From Halorubrum sp. CSM-61 (GTDB lineage: Archaea > Halobacteriota > Halobacteria > Halobacteriales > Haloferacaceae), in the NCBI RefSeq assembly GCF_003781945.1, contig NZ_RJJW01000003.1, forward strand, positions 320,260 to 384,259: DNA of 64,000 nt, written 5' to 3'. The notes beneath the pieces are model-generated. The model had not been told where the DNA came from. It did no database searches and saw nothing but the letters and a program-made list of their open reading frames with translations. How positions within the stretch are numbered: position 1 is the first letter of the stretch; each line of letters opens with the position of its first letter. A program made the translations under genes and the position numbers. Positions 7,820-16,246 of this stretch are shown here, piece by piece.

Positions 7820-9901
7820 ATGAACTGGCGAGAGGCGGAGCGGGAGTTCGCGGACGACGTCGTCGCCCGAGAGACGCTCCCGCGCACGTTCGAGCGGTCC
7901 GCAGAGCGCAACGCGGACCGGCTCGCCCAGCGGTACAAGGGCGGGGTGTACGACCGGTCGCTGATCTCCAGCGGCGTGCTCCCGCCCGCCTCGGCGGGCG
8001 AGTACGCCGACGTGACCTACGCCGAGATGCGCGCGATCGTCCGGCGGCTCGCGGCCGGGCTCCGCGAGCTCGGCGTCGACGCTGACACCCGCGTGGCGCT
8101 GTACGCGCAGACTCGGATGGAGTGGGCCCAGACCGACTTCGCGGCGCTGGCCGCGGGTGCGACCGTCACGACCGTGTACGCCTCCTCGTCGCCGAAGCAG
8201 GTCCGGTACCTGATCGAGGACCCGGAGGCGACCGTCGTGGTCGCCGAGAACCGCGAGCTGCTCGACGAGGTGCTCGGGGTCGCCGACGACCTCGAACACG
8301 AGCTCGACGCGGTCGTGACGTTCGACGACGTGGACGCGGCGGATCTCGACGCGGAGATGGAAGGTACGGACGACATCAGCGGCGACGGCGACGGCGCCGG
8401 CCTCTCCGTCGACGACGTGTACACCCTCGGCGAGGTCCACGCCCTCGGCGAGGAGGCGTTCGACGAAGACGCCTACCAGTCGTGGATCGACGCGGTCGAC
8501 GTCGGGGACCTCGCGAGCCTCATCTACACCTCCGGGACCACGGGTCAGCCCAAGGGCGTCCGGCTCACCCACGCCAACTTCCGGGAGAACGTCAACCAGT
8601 GTTACCGGCGGTTCGCGGACCGCCCGGACCGCGACCCCGACGCGCCGGGGATCAGCGCCGAGTCGACGACGCTCTCCTTCCTCCCGCTCGCGCACGTCTT
8701 CGAGCGGCTCGCCGGCCACTACATGATGTTTGCGGCGGGTGCGACCGTCGCTTACGCCGAGAGCCCCGACACCCTCCGCGAGGACTTCGGGCTGGTGCGT
8801 CCGACGACGATCACGAGCGTCCCGCGCGTCTACGAGAAGCTGTACGACGCGATCCGCGAGCAGGCGAGCGAATCGCCCGTCAAAGAGCGCATCTTCGAGT
8901 GGGCGGTCGGCGTGGGGCAGGCCCACCACGAGGCCGACGACCCGGGCGCGCTGCTCGACGCCAAGCGCGCGGTCGCCGACAGGCTGGTGTTCTCGTCGGT
9001 CCGGGAGGCGATCGGCGGCAACGTCGACTTCTTCATCTCGGGCGGCGGGTCGCTGTCGGCGGAGCTGTGCGCGCTGTACCACGCGATGGATCTCCCCATT
9101 CTGGAGGGGTACGGGCTCACCGAGACCTCGCCCGTCATCAGCGTCAATCCGCCGGAGGAGCCGACGGTCGGCACCATCGGCCCGCCGGTGGTCGACACCG
9201 AGGTCGCGATCGACGGGACCGTCGTCGGCGAGGAGGTCGCGGATCTGTCGGGCGACGTCGGCGAGCTGCTCGTGCGGGGCCCGCAGGTGACCGACGGCTA
9301 CTGGAACCGTCCGGACGCGACCTCGGAGGCGTTCACCGAGCCCGACCGGCTGCCGGACGACGCCGTCGTGGCGGGCGACCCGCCCGAAGACCGCGACGGC
9401 GACCCGGACGATCCCTGGTTCCGCACCGGCGACATCGTCCAGCTCCGACCGGACGGGTACATCGCCTTCCGCGAGCGCGCCAAGCAGCTGCTCGTCCTCT
9501 CGACCGGGAAGAACGTCGCGCCGGGACCGATCGAGGACCGGTTCGCCGCGAACGAGTTCGTCGAGCAGTGCGTCGTGTTAGGCGACGGCCGGAAGTTCGT
9601 CTCCGCGCTGATCGTCCCGAACTTCGAGAAGGTGGCGGCGTGGGCCGACGCGCGCGGCGTCGACCTCCCCGACGGTCACAGGGAGATCTGCCGCGACGAT
9701 CGGGTCCGCGAGCGGATCCAGGAGGAGGTCGACCGCGTCAACGAGGAGTTCGAGCCGTACGAGCGGATCAAGCAGTTCCGGCTCGTCGAGGAGGAGTTCA
9801 CCGAGGAGAACGACCTGCTCACGCCGACGATGAAGAAGAAGCGGCGCAACATCCTAGACCGCTTCGCCGACGAGGTCGATCTCATCTACGAGGAGGCGTA
9901 G
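7820..9901 (+). CDS. Long-chain fatty acid--CoA ligase (AMP-forming)
   Basis: A 693-residue ANL-superfamily enzyme. The AMP-binding signature YTSGTTGQPKGVRLTHANF is at about residues 234-252. Other family motifs are GYGLTETSPVIS near residue 433 and the DPWFRTGDIVQL hinge region near residue 530. The C-terminus ends with LTPTMKKKRRNILDRF, typical of long-chain acyl-CoA synthetases. It activates fatty acids to acyl-CoA with ATP. Haloarchaea use ether lipids, so the enzyme probably serves fatty-acid catabolism or protein acylation rather than membrane lipid synthesis (inference). It has an ATG start and its own TATA box 26 nt upstream. Confidence 0.93.
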   Translation: MNWREAEREFADDVVARETLPRTFERSAERNADRLAQRYKGGVYDRSLISSGVLPPASAGEYADVTYAEMRAIVRRLAAGLRELGVDADTRVALYAQTRMEWAQTDFAALAAGATVTTVYASSSPKQVRYLIEDPEATVVVAENRELLDEVLGVADDLEHELDAVVTFDDVDAADLDAEMEGTDDISGDGDGAGLSVDDVYTLGEVHALGEEAFDEDAYQSWIDAVDVGDLASLIYTSGTTGQPKGVRLTHANFRENVNQCYRRFADRPDRDPDAPGISAESTTLSFLPLAHVFERLAGHYMMFAAGATVAYAESPDTLREDFGLVRPTTITSVPRVYEKLYDAIREQASESPVKERIFEWAVGVGQAHHEADDPGALLDAKRAVADRLVFSSVREAIGGNVDFFISGGGSLSAELCALYHAMDLPILEGYGLTETSPVISVNPPEEPTVGTIGPPVVDTEVAIDGTVVGEEVADLSGDVGELLVRGPQVTDGYWNRPDATSEAFTEPDRLPDDAVVAGDPPEDRDGDPDDPWFRTGDIVQLRPDGYIAFRERAKQLLVLSTGKNVAPGPIEDRFAANEFVEQCVVLGDGRKFVSALIVPNFEKVAAWADARGVDLPDGHREICRDDRVRERIQEEVDRVNEEFEPYERIKQFRLVEEEFTEENDLLTPTMKKKRRNILDRFADEVDLIYEEA

Positions 9902-9924
9902 GCGGAAACCGACGCCGTCGACGC

Positions 9925-10116
9925 CTACGCCCTCCACAGTTCGGTGTTCCCCAAACAGTAGAGGAACGCGATCCAGCCGAAGAGCAGTCCCGCGATGATG
10001 ACCAGGAAATCGGCCAACTTGGTGCCGACGACCAGGTCGTACCCGACGCCGATGGTCAGGAGAACCAACGAGACGGCCAGCAGCAGGTGACACCGCCGTT
10101 CGGCCTTTCGTTTCAT
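9925..10116 (-). CDS. Small two-helix membrane protein
   Basis: A protein of 63 residues with a basic N-terminus (MKRKAERRCHLLL) followed by two hydrophobic helices (LAVSLVLLTIGVGYDLVVG and FLVIIAGLLFGWIAFLYCLG) and a short polar end. It is likely a membrane protein with both ends on the inside. An in-frame ATG at 10140 would add eight residues, but a TATA-like element (CTATTTATG on the minus strand, about 10139-10147) lies 27 nt before the ATG at 10116, favouring the shorter form with no leader. Function unknown. Confidence 0.7.
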   Translation of the reverse strand: MKRKAERRCHLLLAVSLVLLTIGVGYDLVVGTKLADFLVIIAGLLFGWIAFLYCLGNTELWRA

Positions 10117-10239
10117 ATTTCTAACACTCTCGAAGAGCATAAATAGCTACCGCCGGATTGCTCGGCAGTGCCGGCGCTGGATGCGGTCTGGCGCACGCGG
10201 CAACGTACCGCTGGCGGCTTCCGCCGATGGCGGCTTACG

Positions 10240-10290
10240 GAAGTTCGAGGGGAAAGCCTCGCGCTTCAGCGCGGGGATGAATCCGACAAC
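10240..10290 (+). mobile_element. omegaRNA-like right end of a lost IS200/IS605 element (relic 1)
   Basis: The hairpin CCTCGCGC-TTCA-GCGCGGGG (10257-10276) followed by ATGAAT looks like the right terminus of haloarchaeal TnpB (IS1341-type) elements, where this hairpin is the 3' part of the omegaRNA just before the guide. No tnpB frame remains nearby. Identification rests on pattern memory of such ends, not on a search. Confidence 0.55.
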
Positions 10291-10612
10291 TCCTACGCGA
10301 ACTATATTCAACGTGCCGGACGGATGTTTTAAGTTGCGTTCCCGTATATCAACACTCAACCGAGGCGGTCTACCGCCCCACTAATCGGACAATATCGGGA
10401 TTCCCTTGATTCCAAACGGAAGACACCCTCTTCCGTGTCGGAACAGGGGTGTAGCAGTAAAAAGTACCTCCGAATCCCATGGCGGGATAGGAGTAACGGC
10501 TGATTGGCACAGCCAGTAGCCGTCATCGAGGCGACTACAAACCTTGAACATCCCAAACCGGCGGCACGGTGCCGTGGGAATCTTCGCCCTTCAGGGCGGA
10601 GAGGATGTCAAT
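10291..10612 (+). mobile_element. Degenerate IS200/IS605 element ending in an omegaRNA-like right end (relic 2)
   Basis: About 320 nt of non-coding sequence ends with two hairpins: CGGCAC-G-GTGCCG (10562-10574) and a nine-pair stem with a TTCA loop at 10581-10602, then AGGATGTCAA. This is the usual layout of the 3' omegaRNA/right end of TnpB-encoding elements. No intact tnpB is present. The terminal TGTCAA overlaps the stop codon (10608-10610, minus strand) of the neighbouring UPF0173 hydrolase gene. Confidence 0.55.
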
Positions 10613-11330
10613 CTAGCACGTACGTCTCGTCGCCGTCGAGGACGACGGGCTCGGCCGCGGCGCCGGCCGCCTTCACCTCGTTGACGAACTCGCGCGTCTC
10701 GATTTCGATCGGCGGGAACGTGTCGTAGTGCATCGGGAACACGACGTCGGCGCCCACCCAGTCGGCGGCGATGCCGGCCCCCGCGGGCCCCATCGTGAAG
10801 TGGTCGCCCGCGGGTAAGGCGGCGGCGTCGGGTTCGAGGTACGGCGCGATCACGTCGACCATCTCGGACATCAGCCCGGTGTCGCCGGCGTGGTAGAACG
10901 ACGTGCAGTCGGCGTCGGACTCCTGGGTCGGCTTCTTGTCGCCGATCACGAACCCGGCGGGCATCCCGGCGGAGGTGCCGTAGCCGGTGTCGATCCCGTT
11001 CGAGTGGTCCGCGCGGACCATCGTCACCCACGCGTCGCCGCACTCGACGGTGCCGCCGATGTTCATCCCCATGCCGCCGACGGCGTCCTCGTGGCCGAAG
11101 GTGTCCTGGACGTACCCGGTCAGCTCCGGGGTGGCGACCACCGTCGCGCCCTCGTACCGGTCGGCGTCGCCGATGTGGTCCGAGTGGCCGTGGGTCAAGA
11201 GGAGGTAGTCGGGGTCGAGCTCCTCCGGGTCGACGTCGGTCTTCGGGTTGTCGAAGAACGGATCGATCAGGAGTTCCGTGTCGTCGACGACGACGTGCCA
11301 CGTGGAGTGGCCGTGCCAGGTGAGTTCCAT
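10608..11330 (-). CDS. UPF0173-type metal-dependent hydrolase (metallo-beta-lactamase fold)
   Basis: A 240-residue MBL-fold protein. The metal-binding motif [10 protein letters not shown] is near residue 46-55. Further ligands are the [10 protein letters not shown] segment near residue 150 and [10 protein letters not shown] near residue 205, all hallmarks of the UPF0173/YtkL-like family. It has no known substrate; homologues are broad hydrolases or nucleic-acid phosphodiesterase-like proteins. The ATG at 11330 gives the family N-terminus [13 protein letters not shown]. The frame continues upstream but without family sequence. The stop codon falls inside the end of an IS relic, so the last residues (YVLD) may have been set by the insertion. 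Confidence 0.88.
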   Translation of the reverse strand: MELTWHGHSTWHVVVDDTELLIDPFFDNPKTDVDPEELDPDYLLLTHGHSDHIGDADRYEGATVVATPELTGYVQDTFGHEDAVGGMGMNIGGTVECGDAWVTMVRADHSNGIDTGYGTSAGMPAGFVIGDKKPTQESDADCTSFYHAGDTGLMSEMVDVIAPYLEPDAAALPAGDHFTMGPAGAGIAADWVGADVVFPMHYDTFPPIEIETREFVNEVKAAGAAAEPVVLDGDETYVLD

Positions 11331-11543
11331 GGTACGCGTGGTACGTCTCAGCGAGTCGTAATAAAAGCCGACGCCGCGGTCACCTCGCCCCCCGGGGGAG
11401 GAGTTCACCGCCCGCCGCACGAACCGCTCGTCGATACCCCTCCGAGCGGAACGACGCCGAGTCCGGGGTCGAATGCGACCGATGGTCCCGTCCGGATTGC
11501 CTCTCCGGGAACGCTTTTCGGGCGGCCGCCCGATTGCGGAGAC

Positions 11544-12287
11544 ATGCACCACGTGCGATTCCGCGACCCGGCCGGATCGATCCGCGAGGGGACCTACGAC
11601 CCCGAGACCGACGCCGTCGCCTTCGCGGGCGACGAGTACGCCCTCGACGACCCCGCGATCGACGTGCTCCCGCCCGCCGAGCCGACGAAGATCGTCTGTA
11701 TCGGGCGCAACTACGCCGACCACGCCGCCGAACTCGGCAACGAGGTGCCGGACCGGCCGCTGCTCTTCTTGAAGCCGCCGAACGCGCTTGCGAGCCACGG
11801 CGACGAGATTACGGTCCCCGCCGGGAAAGACCGGATCGACTGGGAGGCCGAGATCGCGGTCGTCATCGGCGAGCAGTGCAAGGACGTCAATGCCGACGAG
11901 GCGATGGACGTCGTCGCCGGCTTCACCTGCATGAACGACGTGTCGAACCGCGACGACCAGAACCGCGAGCAGAACTGGGTGCGCGGCAAGGCGTTCGACG
12001 GCGCCGCGCCGCTCGGGCCCGTGCTGGCGACCCCGGACGAGGTCCCGGCCGACGCGAGCGTCGAGCTCCGCGTCAACGGCGAGACGAAGCAGTCCAGCGA
12101 CCGCGAGCACTTCATCTTCGACGTGCCGACGCTGATCGAGGAGATCACGACCTACCTCACCTTAGAGCCCGGCGACGTGATCTCGACCGGGACCCCCGAG
12201 GGCGTCGGCGCGCTCTCCGACGGCGACACCGTCGAGGTCGAGGTCGAGGGCGTCGGGACGCTCGAACACGACGTGCGGGTTCCCTGA
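11544..12287 (+). CDS. Fumarylacetoacetate hydrolase (FAH) family protein
   Basis: A 247-residue FAH-family enzyme of the short type (hydratase, decarboxylase or 2-hydroxyhepta-2,4-diene-dioate isomerase class). It shows the classic motifs [15 protein letters not shown] near residue 50, [16 protein letters not shown] near residue 95, [12 protein letters not shown], and the C-terminal [13 protein letters not shown] near residue 212. Mg2+ ligands are expected in the E-x-E motif (WEAEIAVV). The real substrate cannot be fixed from sequence; oxaloacetate decarboxylase (FAHD1-like) activity is one option. The start at 11544 is chosen because homology begins there; the upstream frame is antisense to the UPF0173 gene. 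Confidence 0.9.
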   Translation: MHHVRFRDPAGSIREGTYDPETDAVAFAGDEYALDDPAIDVLPPAEPTKIVCIGRNYADHAAELGNEVPDRPLLFLKPPNALASHGDEITVPAGKDRIDWEAEIAVVIGEQCKDVNADEAMDVVAGFTCMNDVSNRDDQNREQNWVRGKAFDGAAPLGPVLATPDEVPADASVELRVNGETKQSSDREHFIFDVPTLIEEITTYLTLEPGDVISTGTPEGVGALSDGDTVEVEVEGVGTLEHDVRVP

Positions 12288-12399
12288 CCGCCTGGGAGAA
12301 CTCCCGCCGTCTCGCTCCCTGCCGCCCGATTGCACACCGGGTTTCCGGTGAACGACCGGTTCGGCCACCCTTAAGAGCGCCCCGCCCGGATCCACGCGC

Positions 12400-13494
12400 A
12401 TGCAACCACGGGATCTCTCCGATCACTCGCCGTACGTGCCGGGCCGGGGCGTCGAGGAGGTCGCCCGCGACCGCGGGCTCGACCCCGACGACCTCATCAA
12501 GCTCTCCTCGAACGAGAACCCGCACGGCCCGAGCCCGGCGGCCGTCGAGGCGATCCGCGAGCACGCCGACCGCGTCCACCAGTACCCGAAGTCCTCGCAC
12601 ACCGATCTCACCGAGAAGCTGGCCGCGAAGTGGGAGGTGTCGACCGAGCAGGTCTGGGTCTCGCCCGGCGCCGACGGCTCGATCGACTACCTCTCGCGGG
12701 CCGCGTTGGAGCCGGGCGACGAGGTGCTCGTCCCGGAGCCCGGCTTCGCCTACTACGCGATGTCCGCCCGGTACCACCACGGCGAGGTCTCCGAGTACGC
12801 GCTCACCCCGGACGACGGCTTCGCGCAGGACGCCGAGACGGTGCTGTCCGCCTACGGCGGCGAGCGGATCGTCTACGTCACCTCGCCGCACAACCCCTCG
12901 GGCTCGGTGATGCCGCTCGACGAGGTGCGGGCGATCGCGGACGCGACCGCCGAGGAGACGCTCGTCGTCGTCGACGAGGCGTACGGGGAGTTCGCCGCGG
13001 TCGACAGCGCGATCCCGCTGGTCGACGAGCGCGACGACGTGGCGGTCCTCCGCACGTTCTCGAAGGCGTACGGCCTCGCCGGGCTCCGGATCGGCTACAG
13101 CGTCGTCCCGGAGGCGTGGGGAGAGGCGTACGCCCGCGTGAACACGCCGTTCGCGGCGAGCGAGCTGGCGTGCCGGGCGGCGCTCGCCGCCCTCGACGAC
13201 GAGGAACACGTCGCGGAGTCTGTCGAGACGGCGCGCTGGGCCCGCGAGTACATCGCGGACGAGCTCGACGCCCCCACCGTCGAGTCGGCCGGGAACTTCG
13301 TGCTCGCCGAGGTCGGCGACGCGGAGCGGGTCGCCGACGCGGCGCAGGAACGCGGCGTGATCGTCCGCGACTGCACCTCCTTCGGGCTCCCGAACCACGT
13401 CCGGATCTCGACCGGCACGCGCGAGGGGACCCGCGAGGCCGTCGACCGGCTCAACGAGACGCTCGCGGACCTCGGGCTGGGGGCTCGGCCATGA
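12400..13494 (+). CDS. hisC: Histidinol-phosphate aminotransferase
   Basis: A 364-residue fold-type I PLP enzyme that converts imidazole acetol phosphate to histidinol phosphate in histidine synthesis. The family N-terminal signature SSNENPHGPSPAAVEAI appears near residue 32, VSPGADGSIDYL near residue 88, and the catalytic lysine is K222 in TFSKAYGLAGLRIGY. C-terminal arginine for substrate phosphate is in HVRISTGTREGT. The stop overlaps the next gene's start (ATGA at 13491-13494), so hisC and the AK6-type kinase are probably co-translated. Other his genes are not in this window, except hisS, which is unrelated in pathway. Confidence 0.95.
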   Translation: MQPRDLSDHSPYVPGRGVEEVARDRGLDPDDLIKLSSNENPHGPSPAAVEAIREHADRVHQYPKSSHTDLTEKLAAKWEVSTEQVWVSPGADGSIDYLSRAALEPGDEVLVPEPGFAYYAMSARYHHGEVSEYALTPDDGFAQDAETVLSAYGGERIVYVTSPHNPSGSVMPLDEVRAIADATAEETLVVVDEAYGEFAAVDSAIPLVDERDDVAVLRTFSKAYGLAGLRIGYSVVPEAWGEAYARVNTPFAASELACRAALAALDDEEHVAESVETARWAREYIADELDAPTVESAGNFVLAEVGDAERVADAAQERGVIVRDCTSFGLPNHVRISTGTREGTREAVDRLNETLADLGLGARP

Positions 13495-14006
13495 CCGCCG
13501 ACCGCGTCGCCGTCACCGGCACTCCCGGAACCGGCAAGTCGACGGCGACGGAACTGCTCGCCGACGAGTACGACGTGATCCACCTCAACGACCGGATCAA
13601 GGGCGACGACGACCTCTGGACCGAGCGCGACGCCGACCGCGACACGCTCGTCGCCGACCTCGACGCGGTCCGCGAGCGCCTCGGCGACTGGTCCGGCGTG
13701 CTCGACTCGCACCTCGCGCACCGGTTCGACGTCGACCGCGTGGTCGTCCTCCGGTGTCACCCGGAGACCGTCGAGACGCGCCTCCGCGAGCGCGGCGAGT
13801 CGGGCGCGACCGCCGAGGAAAATGCGGAGAGCGAGGCGCTCGACGTGATCCTCTCGGAGGCCGTCGGCGAACACGGCGTCGAGAACGTCTACGAGATCGA
13901 CACCACCGACCGCGACCCGGCGGCCGTGGCCGACGAGATCCGCGCCGCGATCGAGGGCGACCGCGAGCCGAGCGCGGGCACCGTCGACTTCATGGATTAT
14001 ATATAA
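13491..14006 (+). CDS. AK6/Fap7-type adenylate kinase
   Basis: A 171-residue P-loop kinase of the archaeal AK6 (Fap7/hCINAP) family. The Walker A motif is GTPGTGKSTATELL at residues 10-23. DSHLAHRF near residue 64 is the conserved DxHxxH-like NMP-binding signature, and VVLRCHPETVETRLRERG near residue 84 is typical of the family. It makes ADP from ATP and AMP and, in eukaryotes and archaea, assists small ribosomal subunit maturation through uS11. The start overlaps the hisC stop by four nt. The CDP-alcohol transferase begins 27 nt downstream, so a three-gene operon is likely. Confidence 0.92.
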   Translation: MTADRVAVTGTPGTGKSTATELLADEYDVIHLNDRIKGDDDLWTERDADRDTLVADLDAVRERLGDWSGVLDSHLAHRFDVDRVVVLRCHPETVETRLRERGESGATAEENAESEALDVILSEAVGEHGVENVYEIDTTDRDPAAVADEIRAAIEGDREPSAGTVDFMDYI

Positions 14007-14032
14007 GCCCGCCGCGACGGTCGGATCGATAG

Positions 14033-14635
14033 ATGACCCTCGACCAGTACCGGTCGGTCGCGGACCGCCTGCTCGGCCCGTGGGTGCGCGCCGCGGCCAA
14101 GATCGGGCTCTCGCCGGACCAGGTGAGCGTCCTCGCGTTCGGCGTCGCGGTCGCGGCCGCCGGCGCGTTCGCGGTCGGCGAACCCGCCTTTTATATCGTC
14201 GGGGCGGTCTGCGTCCTGCTCAACGGCTGGCTCGACCTCGTCGACGGCGCCTTGGCCCGCCACCTCGAGGTCTCATCCGACGGCGGCGACCTCCTCGATC
14301 ACGTCCTCGACCGCTACGCCGACATCGCGGTGATCGCCGGCTTCACCGTGGGGATCGGGGCGTACGCGCTCGGCTTCGCGGCGGTGACCGGCGTGCTGAT
14401 GACCTCGTACATGGGCACCCAGATCCAGGCGGTCGGCATCGGCCGCGAGTACGGCGGCCTGCTCGGACGGGCGGACCGACTCGCGCTGATGGGGATCGTC
14501 GGCGTCGTCGCCGCGGCGTACGCCGCGCCGATCGTCGCCGGCCTGAACGTCGTCGGTCTCCTGCTCGCGCTGTTCGCGGCGGTCGGCCACCTGACTGCGG
14601 TCCAGCGGTTCCTCGGTGCGTGGCGCGATCTGTAA
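14033..14635 (+). CDS. CDP-alcohol phosphatidyltransferase family protein
   Basis: A 200-residue integral membrane enzyme. It carries the family signature: D-V-D-G-x2-A-R at about residues 71-77, then, after a short gap, G-x3-D-x3-D (GGDLLDHVLD). Around it are about five or six hydrophobic helices. Such enzymes join a CDP-activated lipid to a polar alcohol. In haloarchaea likely products are archaetidylglycerol phosphate, archaetidylserine or archaetidylinositol phosphate. Its short length and N-terminus suit the archaetidylinositol-phosphate synthase type, but that is inference. It follows the AK6 gene in the same direction. Confidence 0.9.
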   Translation: MTLDQYRSVADRLLGPWVRAAAKIGLSPDQVSVLAFGVAVAAAGAFAVGEPAFYIVGAVCVLLNGWLDLVDGALARHLEVSSDGGDLLDHVLDRYADIAVIAGFTVGIGAYALGFAAVTGVLMTSYMGTQIQAVGIGREYGGLLGRADRLALMGIVGVVAAAYAAPIVAGLNVVGLLLALFAAVGHLTAVQRFLGAWRDL

Positions 14636-14710
14636 GGAACGGGGTCGCGGTTGCGCGCGACGGTCACCGGCGAGGGAACGCTTAAAAGCATCCGGCCGGA
14701 ACGAGTGCGT

Positions 14711-14947
14711 ATGCCCACCTTCGAGCTGAACCTGTCCGACGACGTGTACGCGGAGTTCCAGCAGCTCGCCGAACAGGAGTTCGTCTCCGAGGAGCAGGCC
14801 GCGGAGGACCTGATCGCGTCCGGTATCGAGGCGTACAACGTGAGCGTCGTCGACGACGAGCCCCGCGACGAGATGCTGGACGGCGCCGAGAACAACATGT
14901 TCGACACGGCGGAGGATCCGGGAAGCCTCGAAGACGACCGCCTGTAG
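14711..14947 (+). CDS. Small acidic protein with ribbon-helix-helix-like N-terminus (DUF7120-like)
   Basis: A 78-residue protein with the N-terminus MPTFELNLSDDVYAEFQQLAEQE, resembling the beta-strand and helix of a CopG-like ribbon-helix-helix unit, followed by helices and a highly acidic tail rich in Asp and Glu. Similar short proteins are widespread in haloarchaea (DUF7120 from memory). It may bind DNA or a partner protein. A TATA-like TTAAAAG (about 14682-14688) lies 26-29 nt before the ATG, supporting a leaderless mRNA and this start rather than the longer open frame. Confidence 0.75.
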   Translation: MPTFELNLSDDVYAEFQQLAEQEFVSEEQAAEDLIASGIEAYNVSVVDDEPRDEMLDGAENNMFDTAEDPGSLEDDRL

Positions 14948-14992
14948 TCGAGGTCGCCGGCAACCAGACCCTTTTAACCGCCGACCGGCCCG

Positions 14993-16177
14993 CTAGTAGC
15001 CGAGTCGCAGCGCCCGGTTCGCCGCCAGCGCGACGAGTCCGACGCCCATTACGCCGGCGAGCAACCCGAACGCGACCGACCAGCCGGCGGCGTCCGAGAC
15101 CGCGCCGACGACGACGCTCCCGGACGCGCCGATCACCATGTAGGCGGTCCGGACGAGCCCGAAGCCGGCGCCGCGCTCCCGGTCGGAGAGGAGGTCCATG
15201 AACCGCGACTGCAGGGGCGCGCCCCACGACATCGCGAGGCCGACGAACCCGACGCCGGCGACGATCGCGGGGCGACCGAACCCGAACTCCGCCGCCGCGA
15301 CGAGCAGCCCGTAACCGACGACTCCGGCGGCCATCGTCGCCATCACGGTCGCGTCGCGGCCGATCCGGTCGGAGACCGACCCCGTCACCGGCTGGGTCGC
15401 GCCGTGGACGAGGAAGTACAGCGAGAACAGAAGCGCCGACAGCGCGGTCGAGAGCCCCGTTCCGAACTCCAGGAACGACGGGAGGAAGGAGGCGGTCGCC
15501 TGCCACGCGAACGCGCCCATCGTCGCCAGCGCGGTCGTGTAGAGGATCCGGGGCCGGGAGAGCAGCTCCGCGAGCGGCCCGAGCGCGAACCGCTCGCGCA
15601 TCGCCTGGTCCGGCCGGAGCGGCTCGGTCGGTTCCACGCGCCACGCGAACAGGACGAACACGGGGACGGCGGCGGCGACGCCGAGGGCGATGCCGGCGCG
15701 CCAGCCGTACCGCGACCCGACGAGCGCGGCCAGCGGCGGGGCGGCGAGCCCCGCGATCGGACCGCCGGCGACGTGGACGCCGATCGCGCGGCCGATGTCG
15801 TCGAACTGCCGCGTGAGGAAGGTGGTCGCCACCGAGTAGTGGAGGCCGGCGCCGGCGCCGAGGATCACGGCGAAGACGATGAACGCGACGATCGACGGGG
15901 AGACGGCGATAAGCAGAGAGGCGACCGCGGTGGCGCCGACTGCCGTCAGGATGACGGTCCGCTCCCCGTACCGATCGCCGAGCACGCCCGAGGGGAACTG
16001 CGAGAGTGCGTACGCCAGCCACATCCCCGACAGCCCGAGCCCGACGGTCGCGTTGGTGACCCCGAACTCGAGGCGGATCCGCGGGATAAGCGGACTGATG
16101 ACCAGCCGCGCGACCATCGTCGCGGTGAACGCGAGCGTACAGAGCGCGAGCGCGGTGTGTTTGTACCGCCAGTTCAC
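14993..16177 (-). CDS. MFS transporter
   Basis: A 394-residue major facilitator superfamily permease with about 12 transmembrane helices. The loop between helices 2 and 3 carries the MFS motif GVLGDRYGERTV near residue 64-75, and a related motif VSDRIGRDATVM appears in the second half near residue 262. Families of this kind include sugar, nitrate and drug transporters. The substrate cannot be read from the sequence. It is a single gene, convergent with the small acidic protein gene on its left and 69 nt from the M24 peptidase, which is on the same strand. Confidence 0.9.
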   Translation of the reverse strand: MNWRYKHTALALCTLAFTATMVARLVISPLIPRIRLEFGVTNATVGLGLSGMWLAYALSQFPSGVLGDRYGERTVILTAVGATAVASLLIAVSPSIVAFIVFAVILGAGAGLHYSVATTFLTRQFDDIGRAIGVHVAGGPIAGLAAPPLAALVGSRYGWRAGIALGVAAAVPVFVLFAWRVEPTEPLRPDQAMRERFALGPLAELLSRPRILYTTALATMGAFAWQATASFLPSFLEFGTGLSTALSALLFSLYFLVHGATQPVTGSVSDRIGRDATVMATMAAGVVGYGLLVAAAEFGFGRPAIVAGVGFVGLAMSWGAPLQSRFMDLLSDRERGAGFGLVRTAYMVIGASGSVVVGAVSDAAGWSVAFGLLAGVMGVGLVALAANRALRLGY

Positions 16178-16246
16178 GGTCGCCGTTCTCGACCCGGGTC
16201 AAAGCGGGTTCCGGTCGCGGCCAGCCGAACCGGGTGTGGTGTGCGG

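Noticed and set aside
7715-9082. Long N-terminal extension of the helicase frame (to 1094 residues)
   Set aside because: The extension is antisense to the acyl-CoA ligase gene, and a TATA box lies 27 nt before the GTG at 7714.
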